This document shows positions 10,137 to 21,090 of a stretch of DNA of 64,000 bases, piece by piece (position 1 is the stretch's first letter; each line of letters opens with the position of its first letter). Source of the DNA: Aselliscus stoliczkanus. Lineage: Eukaryota; Chordata; Mammalia; Chiroptera; Hipposideridae. A program made the translations under genes and the position numbers. The notes below the pieces were generated by a model. That model ran no database searches. It was not told the origin of the DNA and was given only the letters and a program-made list of their open reading frames with translations. The stretch is taken from the NCBI GenBank assembly GCA_033961575.1, contig CM066729.1, positions 37,420,501 to 37,484,500 of the forward strand, given 5' to 3'.

Positions 10137-10818
10137 TTCTTTTTTATTAGTTTCAGGCATACAGAACAACAGTCATCAGACATTTACATAACTCACAAAG
10201 TGATAACCCCTGCTACCCACCTGACATGGTACATAGTTTTTAAAACATTATTAACTATATTTCCCATGCTGTACTATGCAGCCAATGAATATTATTTTTA
10301 AATTATAGTTGTCATGCAATATTATTTTATATTATTTTCAGTTGTACAGTATAGTGGTTAGACATTTATATAATTTATATATCCACTTCAGATCTTACAC
10401 TATACATAGTTTTTACAATAATATTGACTATATTCCCCATACTGTACTTTATATCCCTGTGACTCTCCTATAACTATCAATTTGTACTTCTTAATTCCTG
10501 TACCTTTCTCACCCAGCCACCCAAACCTCCTCCTACCCAGTAACCATCAGTTTGTTTTCTGTATCTATGGGTCTGTTTCTGTTTTATTTATTTACTTTGT
10601 TCTTTAGATTCCACATATAAGTGAGTTCATATGGTATTTGTCTTTCTCAGTCTGACTTATTTCACTTAGTATAATACCCTCTAGGTCCATCCATGTTGCC
10701 GCCAATGGTAATATTGCATTCTTTTTTATGGCAGAGTAATATTCCATTGGATATATGATACACAATTTATTTCTTTATCCAATTGTCTACTGATGGGCAT
10801 TTTGTTTGTTTCCACAAG
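10137..10818 (-). mobile_element. 5'-truncated L1 (3' UTR and ORF2 C-terminal end)
   Basis: On the plus strand this reads as antisense L1: a T-rich start, TTAGTTTCAGGCATACAGAAC, ATATTCCCCATACTGTACTT, AGATTCCACATATAAGTGAG, TTATTTCACTTAGTATAATA, AGGTCCATCCATGTTGCC and TGGCAGAGTAATATTCCATTG. The far end is 5' truncated within ORF2. The 3' UTR module appears twice: 10141-10270 and 10331-10500 share TACATAGTTTTTA and CATACTGTACT/CATGCTGTACT motifs. No intact ORF2 remains. Confidence 0.88.
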
Positions 10819-12179
10819 AGTACATACACTCTTAATGGTTTGCTATCTTAATTCAATACCAAATTAATGAAATTGGATTTCTTTCTGAAGAAAACAGGGG
10901 GATATGGAAGATTTCTTCCAGTTTCTAAGGTTGTCCTTCCAGAGGTGGGATTATTCAGGGATGGTGTCTCCAAATATCTTCAACTTTGTTTACAGGATCT
11001 TACAAAATAATATTGATATCTTCATGTGTGGCGCCCCAATCATTTTTTCTGAAGACACTTGACTTTCTGGTAATGTGATATGACACAGATTTTTGCAGGA
11101 GAATTAGCTCAGTCTCCTGTTAGGTGGTGCTTAGAGTATTTCTAACCTTGCTATATTATCTGGACCCAAATATTTCTACTCTCTACTCTGTACTGAGATG
11201 GGATGAAACTTGCCAGTAGAGGTAGAAAGGTATCACCTATCTGACAGGAATAGAGATTAGGTGGAAGGACTAACACTCAATCATATCTTACATTCACAAG
11301 AAGGATGTAGGGCTTTGTCTTTTGTATACTGCCTCATTTCCCATATCCATGTGTTCTCCTGACAGCTCACTACACTAATCTCTCAACAAGCTCTAGGTAT
11401 AAGGAGCTTCCTCATTAAAAACCACTTGAAATCTCTTTCTCCTAAGCCCACCACAACTGACCAGGGTGGAATCAACAGAACACACTGATGAAGCCCCACT
11501 TTGAGAAGTGAAGTATCATATGGTTAATTGTTTCCACAAGAGTGTTTCACCATCCTAGAAAAAAATATATTAAAAACAGCAAATGCCAATGAATAGCTAC
11601 TAAAGGCAGATGATAACCAGATTCATTCATTAAGAAGCTCACACAATGATGGAGCATGCTTTAAGGAAAAAGCAATGGTTCTACAGGGAAAACATAATAT
11701 ACTGGGTTCAACCTGGTAGGCCCAGGATGTGCAGAGTCATCATACGAATTCACACATACATTCACAACCAAGACAGGAAGAGCTATTGTCCCTAGGACCC
11801 ATCTTGACCTCAGAAATAACCAGCTAAAGAGTGCAGAAACGAATGCTCAGTGAAGGACCATCACCTCTTTACCCCCTACTGCCCCCAGTAAAATATGAAG
11901 TCCTTAGAAATGCACCAGTAAGTGATGCATTGTCTTTTGTGGTGTAGCCACTGGATCTATCTTTCTATACCATGGAAGTGCACAGACATTTGGAGAGCCT
12001 ATGAATTAGTGGAGAAACAGAGACAAACAGACAGACCAGGGAAAGATCAAGAGCACCAGTAGATCATGATTTCAATAGTGAACCCAGAAATTAATTCAAG
12101 GCAAGAATGATGTCTTCCAGTAAAGAACATATAACTATTTACCAAATATGACCACAGTCCCCCTGCCTAGGAGGCCACC
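10819..12179. other. unannotated sequence
   Basis: Mixed unique sequence with no recognised repeat, exon or RNA. GTTTCCACAAGAGT occurs at the L1 boundary (about 10808) and again near 11529. This may be chance. Confidence 0.45.
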
Positions 12180-12655
12180 AAAGGACCTGAGTGTTGCCTC
12201 TGCAGCCCTTCCTTCAGACAATGCATCCTTGTTCCCTGGCCTCCCAGCTGTGACAGGCATGATAAAAATGGAGATTGTTTTTATGCTCTATGTACTGTTT
12301 CTGCACTGACAGCAACATGGTTACTCGCCAAATAATCAGAGTACGCTGGCATTTTTATAAATACAGCGCTTGGTTTTGACAGTAATCTGTGCAGGGAGGA
12401 CTTGGAGATTAGACAAAAAAATGTCTTCTTTCCCATGCATAGGAAAAAGGTCTCCTTGGCTATTTTTCAGCACACTGAAATTTCTTTTGACCAAAGGCAG
12501 CCACGAGCACAGCTATGACATCAGCCCAGCCAAAGCCCTGCTCTCTCCAAAAGGACACAGGGAAGTATTTTTTTCCTCCATGGCTTGCAGGAATGCGTTC
12601 CTGGGGCTTCCTGAGTTATACAAGGAGGATTTTATTTCACTAGAGTAGAGGCCTG
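12180..12655. promoter_or_regulatory. candidate conserved non-coding element
   Basis: Repeat-free, balanced-composition stretch with homeobox- and TGACAG-type motifs and no visible repeat decay. A 92-codon frame overlaps it but has no recognisable domain. This call is inference from texture only; no alignment was available. Confidence 0.3.
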
Positions 12656-12689
12656 GGGGTGGAGAGGAAAGGAGTGCGGAAACTAATGT

Positions 12690-12800
12690 TCAGTGAACTC
12701 CCACAGTGTTCTGTACTTACAGAAATTGTTTGGTTTCATCCTCACAACAACCCTGGGAGCTAGGTGTTATTGTTCCCAATATACAGGTGAGGAAACCATG
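12690..12800 (+). mobile_element. MIR fragment
   Basis: Contains CATCCTCACAACAACCCTGG, GAGCTAGGTGTTATTGTTCC and CAGGTGAGGAAACC, matching the MIR core. Confidence 0.75.
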
Positions 12801-13034
12801 CACATTCTGGTGTGGTAACTAATACTCTGTTCACAGCAATCCACCGCAGAAGTGGTCCGAGGTATAGGCACAAAGTATGAGAAAGAGAGATAGACATTTT
12901 TCCTTTAAGAAAGCCATTTTTGTGGCTGCAGAATTTCAAGCACATGCTCCATAGTGTGTGTGTATATATATATATACTTAATATTTGTTTTGTAAAAAAA
13001 TATTTTACAGTGTTTGAAGTATTTTCATAGACAA

Positions 13035-13210
13035 TGTCTCTCAAAACTTCATTTAAAAGGAGGTAGACTTAATTATTATTTGACCAATGAGAAAACTGAC
13101 CTTCTGAGCATTTGGGCAAAGTGCCAAAGTCACAGCTACTGAATAGGAAAGCAAGGGACTCAAAGCCTATCTGACTCTTCTTCCCTAGTGCAATGTCTTC
13201 CCACTTCACT
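13035..13210 (+). mobile_element. MIR fragment
   Basis: ATGAGAAAACTGACCTTCTG, CAAAGTGCCAAAGTCACAGC and the trailing CTGACTCTTCTTCCC follow the MIR 3' half in order. A small TG/TA repeat lies just upstream (12955-12978). Confidence 0.6.
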
Positions 13211-14429
13211 GTGATTCTCTCTTGTTACTGAACGTGATAGAAACTCAGACTCAAGACTTTCCTGCTCTGCTGCAAGATGAGGGTAATGACAATGGGCTGG
13301 GGCTCACGCCATTCATGCACTTTGCCAGGAAGAACTTGTTCAGGCAACTAGAAGATTCAACTGTAGGGATTTTTTACTGAGGGTATTTCCACAGCCTCCT
13401 CTCCACCATGCTCTTCCCTCCTCTGCCAACTCCCTCCCAGTAGAATCAAGCCACACTTGGGACAGATCGAAGGTCCCTTGCAGACTGTGGCTCCTACAGT
13501 TAATTCCAGCACTTCATACTGCACACCAGGTATATTCCATGCAGCAGAGCACAAAATCCAAAATGATAGATACGGAGCATGGAGTCTAACCTGGCATGAC
13601 TTTGAGAACTCCTATATAAATAGTGAAAAGTCTTCACTGAGCTTCTGGGTAGGAGGTGAAAAAAGTACCACAAAGTAACAGTGTGGCAGCAGGCCATTCA
13701 CAAAATGGGAGCATGACTAAAGGTCCAGTTTGTTTCACATGTTGAAGTAAACCATGGACTCCTTCCAGCAACCACTGGAATCTGGGTGGGATGGTCTTTG
13801 GGCCAGTGGGTTACTGTTCTGCTAGCCAAATCCCAAGTGAATGTTTACAAACTCTGCTCTCCACAAGAGGATTCGGAAATACTGAATAAGGGCCATGATA
13901 TAATGACTGAAAAATAAAATCTACCTCACACCAGCGCTTTTTAAGGTGCATTTCATAATTCAATCATCCCCCTTTAAGGTATAAATGTTAGCACTGTTGG
14001 ATAGCTTAGGATAAATGTGTCTGATGGGCGTGTAAAGTCCCAAGACATTCTACTTTATAACACTCTAACACCAACAAATCTTGACTATGAACTGAGACGC
14101 TGTTGGAGAAGATGGAAAATTGAGTTCCATACTAACTTGGTTTTTGATCCTTCAAGAACACTGAGCGCACTGTATCAACTAACATATACAATCTTCTGAC
14201 GTCTGAGTGGCCTGTATTTCCTTTTTAGAAGTTGGCTGACAAAGTCTGCTGCTCCTTTTAGCTTCTCTTTAATAAAGGAAGTAAAATAACTACTTCGAAT
14301 GTTATTTATGATTGGATCTGGGAGTGATAGTTGCCAGATGTGAGGTACTTCATGTAAACTATTAAAAGATAAAGATCCCTGAAGTTGCATTGATTTCTAC
14401 AAAGCAGAAATATAAACCATAGGGTCAAA
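13211..14429. other. unannotated sequence
   Basis: No repeats or genes recognised. Overlapping small frames near 13357-13697 occur on both strands, which argues for chance rather than coding. Confidence 0.5.
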
Positions 14430-14840
14430 ATAAACATTGTGCCTTCCAAAATGTGTAACACTAAATGCAATACTCCTATGTGCCTGCCACTGGACTAGGC
14501 ATCAGATGTGAAAATATGAAGAAAATGAGCCATAAGTAGCTTAGAGGCCAGGAAATGGCTGAGGCAACATGGCACAATATGGCCATTCCAAAGGTGTGTG
14601 CCAACTGGTGCTGTAGGATCCCAGAGAAGGGGAGGGATTGTTCTGCTCTGGAAAAAGAGCTTGAGGAGGCTTACGTTGGAGGTAACACTTGAACTATGTT
14701 CTGAATGATGAGTAAGATTTTGTTGAGAATCATGGGAGGGAGGGGAGAGAGAACCCTCTAGTCAGAAAAGAGCATAGGCGAAACATTAGAAGAAAAAGAA
14801 TAGATGCTCTTGAGAACATGGGGCAATATTCTAGACAGAG
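14430..14840 (-). mobile_element. LINE-2 3' fragment
   Basis: TAACACTTGAACTATGTTCT, GAATGATGAGTAAGATTTTG and the flanking G-rich sequence match the antisense L2 3' region in order (increase of weight on ...GACATTTGAGCTGAG...GGATGAGTAGGA-type consensus, from memory). Confidence 0.55.
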
Positions 14841-15711
14841 GAAAAAAACCTTTACAGTATGTTGTTTTGAAAAAGTATATTAATTTCAGATGTAAAAACA
14901 TTTTCCTTGTGTACAAGTAAATACTGTAATTGAAGTGACAGAGTAGACATGTAGAATTTATTATCTGAAAGAAAATCTAATCAATAGGTATTTCATTTCG
15001 AGAAGTTAATGAAATATTATGGCAAGAGTGGCCTTTTAAGCTTTGATTTTTAGATTCAGAGAAAGAACTTAATTTTCAGTGACAAGGTCACTACTAGTTG
15101 AATGGACTCCCACAGAAATGATGGGTTTTTTTTCATTCTTGAATTATTTATTAAAATCAGACTTCACTAATCGGAGTTTATTTAAACTTTTTTTTTTTTT
15201 GTAGATCAGCAAATTAAAATCATGTTACCTCTGTTATTTCTACCAGTTCAGGAGGGATATTAAAGTACTTATGTGAAATTAAACATTAATTTCATGAAAG
15301 TGTTATTAGTGTGTAACAAAATCCTTTCTTCTCAGTTCATATTAATATTCAATGCAATAAGTACACATGTATTTAATACTATTATCATCAAGGAAGGGCA
15401 GACGGTTCAAGTCATTGTAAAGGACAATGTGGGTATATTTTATCTCCTGCTAATTAGCAAAATTAGATGAGCTTCTGAAAGATTATTTGAAAGCAAAGGT
15501 TTGCCAAGCCTACTTTCAATAAGCAGTTTTTATGCTCCCAATAGCCTAAGACTCAACTCTTAGATGACAAAAATAAATCTTTTGGTACATCCATCATGGT
15601 TAAAGCAAGCCACTTCCAAGGTCATCTATAGGGTCAAAAACAAAAGACGTGCCAAATAGCCACATATACAAAATCATAGACATCAGCTCATCTGAAACAA
15701 ATGTTATACCT

Positions 15712-15768
<57 letters not shown>

Positions 15769-18109
15769 TTGTTTATATTTATGGTATTGTGTTGATACAG
15801 CTCAATTTGGAGATGTATTGAAAATTGTGTGTCTTTTTGCCATTTAGATGATACCTTCCATCAAAGATTAAAAAAAAAAAAAGGCATAAAAACACTAACC
15901 TGTACTTTTGTCAAGATCTAGGTCAGGGAGTAAACTGCATATATCTTGGTCAATGTATATAATGCAATGGACATTACATACACAATTTATCATTATTGAG
16001 GCAGTCCTTCTTTCAAAAGGATGTCTTTGCTAAATAAATGTGTCCTCATAACTGCCTTTGAGAAGTAGACATGCGCTGATCCTATACACTCTGCACCTTC
16101 TTTGAAGCCCTTGAATACCTCACTTCAAAAACATGTCCTATTTTAATTACATCATCCTGGTACATGAGAGATAAGGTGATTTCTCTACTTCCTGGATCAA
16201 AAGGAACAGCAGGATTAGACAGAAACAGCACATCAACTATCTTATTAGCTGTCTCTAGATTATAACATTTGAACATTTTATGTCCATGCTACAATCCTCC
16301 TTTCAGTGTCTATGAGGAAGTTTCTGCACTTTGTTTGACCCGACTGAACTTTGTCACACTGCCTTCTCACCACCCCTGCTGAAGCAAGCCACTAAATCTT
16401 ACCAACTATCTCTTTGTTGTCTCTTGTACATTCCCAGCCCCTCCTTCCAATCTTACCAAGCCAGTTAAGTTGCACTTTTCACCTTCTCTGTTGACATAAA
16501 ATGAAGTAACTGCATTTATTTGATTATTGACTGCACATTTTGTCAACATCTCAAATTTTATAAGTCAACTAGATCGTGTTTCAAGGCAAAGTCCTAAAAT
16601 TTCATAGCTCATCTCTATTTGCTTGCTCAGAGGAAAGTAACGAAATGAAAAACTCAGAACTCTAGAGAAAGTTTGTTTAGTCTTGTCATCATATAACTGA
16701 ACTAAATTATTCAGCACCGTATAAGTGTTTTAAAACATTCTATTAAAGAAAAGGAAGTTATTAGTTTGTTAAAATATACTTCAATTTGATAGGCATTTAA
16801 CCAATGTATAGTGTGTTGGAATGAAAATTATTAGAGTGCTGAATGCAACAGGAATTCAATGTGGTAGAGAAAGCAGCTGTGGCAGCTGTAGGGAGGTACT
16901 CACTTGCTAAATGAAAATGCTAGGGGTAATAGGGCTAGCCCCCAAGTTAAGTGTAACAGAAAACAGGGTAAGTCTCTTGTTCTCCACCAATAGGGTAAAG
17001 ACTGTTGTACCTCATGCCTGGAACCATGATCACCAGAGTTTTTTAAATATTTCATGGAATACATTATTTAACCCTGTTAATAAAATACTGGGCTTAAGGT
17101 CATTTAGATCTAAAAGTGTGACTTTTGAATAGGCTTCTTACTTTGAAACAATGAACTAAAGCTGCTGGTGGATATTGTTAGACCCTTAACTAACATCCCA
17201 AGGTTTACAAAGAATCTCCTTCTTGAGACTCTACCCATTTCCAGGTAAGAAAATTTTCCTTGGCATTGATATGGAAACATATTGTTGAGTATATACATGG
17301 GTTCTCTTTTAGAAAAACATAGAAATTTATTTTTTTTTTTTTTTAGGTTTTAGGAAGCCAAACATTTTTTCAAACTGGAGATTCACCTTATTAGAAGTAA
17401 TTTTTGTGAAAAACAACAATATTACCTTCTAATGTTTCCAAACATACTTCAAATCAGTCAGCCAGCCCAGAAATTATGCCACGTGCTACATTCAGTTGGT
17501 GAGTTAGAACAAGGTTAGGATTTTCCTATGATGCTTCTATTTTGTAAGCTGTCTTTGATCTGTTATACGAAGCAAACAGGTTCAGATAAAAAGGAAAGTC
17601 ACATGAAATAAAAAGTAGGTGTGCAAGTCCAACCCTAAGTAGTGAACAAAGCATATACCTACACAAATAGGTAGTATCTGTGGTCTAGAACAGGGACCAA
17701 AAAACAGATGTCCTCAGGGGCCAGACAGGTTAGGGAGATGATTGACGCTGGCTTCATGGGGAATGTGGTACGGTGAAAGGTCCTGATTGCTGCCAGGACA
17801 CAACGTGTGCCCAAAGTGGCAGCATCTTTAATATTTTAAGTCTAGCGAGAATCCAGGCTTTTTATGCAAAATGTCCCAATTACTAAATGCTGGTTATGAA
17901 TCCAGTACTATTGATACAAAACAAAACATTTCTATGACTTTTTGTTTGCCGCCTTTCATAGACGTTTCAGTGGGGCATTATATGGACTTTAGGTATTGAT
18001 CTTAGATATAAATTATGAATTCTGCCCTTCAGAAAATAACCATGAGAAGGAACTATCTACTGAGAGAAAAATTATTTAAGACGATAAATTCAGAGCCACC
18101 TTAAACCAA
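14841..18109. other. unannotated sequence with an AC microsatellite
   Basis: Mostly unique AT-rich sequence. About 16300-16480 (CTTCTCACCACCCCTGCTGA) weakly resembles plus-strand L2 ORF2. A T-run sits at 17327-17344. Small frames show no family resemblance. Nothing else is supported. Confidence 0.45.
15715..15763. repeat. (AC)n microsatellite
   Basis: About 24 uninterrupted AC units followed by TATAT. Confidence 0.95.
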
Positions 18110-18290
18110 GGACTCCATTCATGCCCTCATCCTAAAATATCAACTAACACTGACAGGATGCCAAATGCCAAGTTCTTTGTTGGAATCTGAAGACAGAGTG
18201 ATAAAGAAGAAAGACTCAAGCCTGAACTTCATACAATTTACAGTCAAATGGATGGACTTGCTTCTAATCTTAGCATTCACTGAGTGATTT
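18110..18290 (-). mobile_element. LINE-2 3'-end fragment
   Basis: GGATGCCAAATGCCAAGTTC, GAATCTGAAGACAGAGTGAT and ACAATTTACAGTC follow the antisense L2 3' terminus (GTGCCAGGCACTG...GGGATACAG...GAGCTTACAGTC order). Confidence 0.55.
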
Positions 18291-19323
18291 CCTGTCTTAG
18301 AAAACTTCAGGATACAAAGGAAATCCCTCCATTTCTTACTTTCCTCCATACCTACATGTACTTTATATTCATTACAGTTTCATAACCAGAGAGCTAGGAA
18401 AATTGTCTGTCACACTGTTCTATCCATCTTCTTAAGATGAATTTGGGTAGGGATTTGAACTTAACATGATATAACGGAATGCATAATTCTACTGGTGAAT
18501 GCATTTTAATCTTCCTCAATGTCTTGTTACAAACACTGCTACTTTCCTACTAATATCATTTCTTTCCCCCATGCCTTAAGGAGAGCAGCAGTATACTGAA
18601 ATAAAAAATGATATTTTTGAGATTTGAATGGCCATATGAAATTAAAATCTGGTTAATGAAATGTGAGCAAAACAGGTTGTGTAGCGCTTCCAAAAAAAAA
18701 AAAAAAGATTGTGTAAGCTCTTTGCCCTTTCCTACTCCTTTTTCCTATCTGTAACCTAGTTGTGATAGCTGGAGCTCTAGGCCATACCAGGCTCTAAGAA
18801 AACTTGGACAATGGAAGTCACCAAGCAAGGGTGATGAGACAAAAACCTTGAAAGATCTTGGGTCATTGATGGCATCATGGGATCACTGAACCAGCCCCAG
18901 AGAGCCATAAAGACTATGGATATAGGCAAAAAATGACTAATAAATGGTTTCACTGTATGTTCAATTAGTAATGCATAGTTCAGTGCACTGTACAAAATTG
19001 CAGTGAACAAGGTTTTAACAAGGCATGTCCATCAATCTTTGCATGTGGATGCCTGATGGTTTGCCTCAGATGAATTCCATTTTTAATTTTACTTTTAAAA
19101 AAATGTTTCTTTAAGATATTCCAGAAGTACTCATGCGTTTCAATAAATATGATTAATATTCAGGTTTCAATACTTTCTATCCATCCTGTAAAATGCATAT
19201 TATGTGTGTGTATGTCGGGGGAGGGGGGTGACCCCCTACCATGTTCCAAATGCAGTTTCAAACTTACACAGTGTCAATTAACCCAAGGTGATATCGCAAA
19301 ATAATGGAAATATTTTTACCTTC
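18291..19323. other. unannotated sequence
   Basis: Contains an A-run near 18691-18705 and a G/C-run around 19215-19240. No repeat family or gene is recognised. Confidence 0.45.
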
Positions 19324-19336
19324 AAAACCATGTGGA

Positions 19337-19376
19337 CGATTCGGGTCCCACATGTGAGGGCCAGTGATACTGCTCT

Positions 19377-19403
<27 letters not shown>
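19337..19403 (+). mobile_element. severely 5'-truncated copy of the tRNA-headed SINE
   Basis: Begins inside the B box (GATTCGGGTCCCAC), continues CATGTGAGGGCCAGTGATAC and TGCTCTC, then goes straight into a long A tail. Perfect 13-bp target duplications AAAACCATGTGGA lie at 19324-19336 and 19404-19416. The short-form 3' end has no AATAAA. About 40 bp of body is left, and the intact duplication indicates a recent insertion. Confidence 0.9.
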
Positions 19404-19409
<6 letters not shown>

Positions 19410-19416
19410 ATGTGGA

Positions 19417-19739
19417 GAATGTGGGGAAGCACTGATTTGGCTATGGGCAGGATTGAATCATTTACTCATTCTTTTCTAGAGCAATAAGAGAAACCTCTTG
19501 AAATTCCATTGAATTAAGCCATCAATCTTCTCTCTTTCCAGAACTGACCTCACAAGCCAGTTCTTCTTCATTGTGAAGTCGGATTCTATAGTCTAGCCTT
19601 TCCCAATATTCTTTTGTAAACATACGAGTGACTAAGAGGAGTTCTATTGCAATATTTTAAAGAGAAAATTGAATCGAAATTTTTGAATTAGAATTCTGGA
19701 AAATTCTGGATACAAGGGAAACTGTTAAAATGCTCATTC
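19417..19739. other. unannotated sequence
   Basis: Nothing recognised. Confidence 0.5.
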
Positions 19740-20060
19740 CATAAGCACTTTTTTATACCGTCTTCTATATACCAAACAATGAGCATTTAAAGCGGATTAA
19801 GAAAACGTGTCTACCCACAAGAGTCAATGAGAGAGGTAGACCAACGAGTAAGCAAAAAAGTAACATGTGGCATGACAAGCACCAATATAGAAAGCATTCA
19901 CAGTTTTATGTGTAACTGAAAAGGGAATGTCTAAATCTATTACAGGGTCAAAAAGACTTCTTAAATTGAATATGGGTAGGTGCAATTTTTAAGGGTGATA
20001 AGGAATCAAGTGAATAAAGGAGGGTGAAAGGCATTGAAAGTCGAGGAAAAAGAATCTGCT
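19740..20060 (-). mobile_element. LINE-2 3' fragment
   Basis: ATACCAAACAATGAGCATTT, GTAAGCAAAAAAGTAACATG, then the TTAAGGGTGATAAGGAATCA region follow the antisense L2 3' end order (last bases, then the ...GGGTGGTCAGGGAAGG... region). Diverged. Confidence 0.5.
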
Positions 20061-20834
20061 CTCTTAACTATTATTTGAGAGAAACATAATAACACCTAGT
20101 ACAAGCCTGTGACAAAGTTAAAAAAAAAAAAGTGAGCACTTCCGTAGTAGAAATACTAGGAAAAACATTACAAATTTTTGTAATTCTGTACCTAAAAGTC
20201 TAAACAAGGGTAAATAACAATTTTAATTGATGGTAGTTGATACCTATGACTCTTCCAACATCTGATTCCATGAAAATACTGAAATATATCTGATTCCATG
20301 AAAATTTCTGAAATGGTTAAGCAAAAATAAATTGTCTTTTTTATTTTTGTAATGCCCCAGGGCAATAAATATTTTCCTTCTTGATTTCGATTTCTATCAA
20401 AATAATAAAAATTATATAATCCGTACAAAAGAAATTTCACATTATCAAAATAAGTGCCATTTCCATTTAAGTAATATCTTCCACTGTAAATAACATTTTA
20501 CTGAATGTAGATAATAAAATTTTCATTTCTTTCATCATTTTTCTGTATATACCCTAAATTTATATTAATACATATACCTATATCTACACATATAAGTAAT
20601 ATAGCCAAAATTAGAAGTTGCAGTGTTCAATTACCTATATATTTACAGCTAAAGTAGATAAATTTTAGATAATAATGTTGATTATGATGCCATCACAAAT
20701 ATCACTACTTCTGTCTCTATATTAGTACCGTTAGTCATAACAGCTACTACTCCACCATTTTTATCCTTTTTCATATTTATGTTCCAACATCCTAAATATA
20801 TATTACATTTAATGCTTCTACCACCACCACTAAG
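20061..20834. other. unannotated AT-rich sequence
   Basis: Contains a short tandem duplication of ATCTGATTCCATGAAAAT at 20259 and 20288 (period 29 bases). No gene or repeat family is recognised. Confidence 0.5.
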
Positions 20835-21090
20835 ATAAACACTTTAGTACCATTGTGCAAATGAGGAAAGTAAGTCTTACAAAGGTTAAGCAAGTTGTCA
20901 CTGACGACGCAGTTACTAAAAAAAGAAGGCCATCTAAACATACTTGTGACTTCAATCTCCTAACTTCATCACTTACTGACTGTGTGGGTTTGGACCTCTC
21001 TAAATCTAGGTTTCCTCTCTAAAAATTGGCAACAGCCATCATATCTATCTAACAGAATGGCATTGAATATGGAATCTAATATTGTATATA
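20835..21090 (+). mobile_element. MIR fragments
   Basis: The first piece has GTGCAAATGAGGAAAGTAAG, AAAGGTTAAGCAAGTTGTCA. The second has CATCACTTACTGACTGTGTG and CTAAATCTAGGTTTCCTC. Both follow the MIR core in plus orientation and may be two adjacent copies. Confidence 0.6.

Noticed and set aside
10808..11543. GTTTCCACAAGAGT at both 10808 and 11529 as a target duplication
   Set aside because: The L1 lies on one side only and its 3' end is at 10137, so these cannot be its flanking duplication; likely chance.
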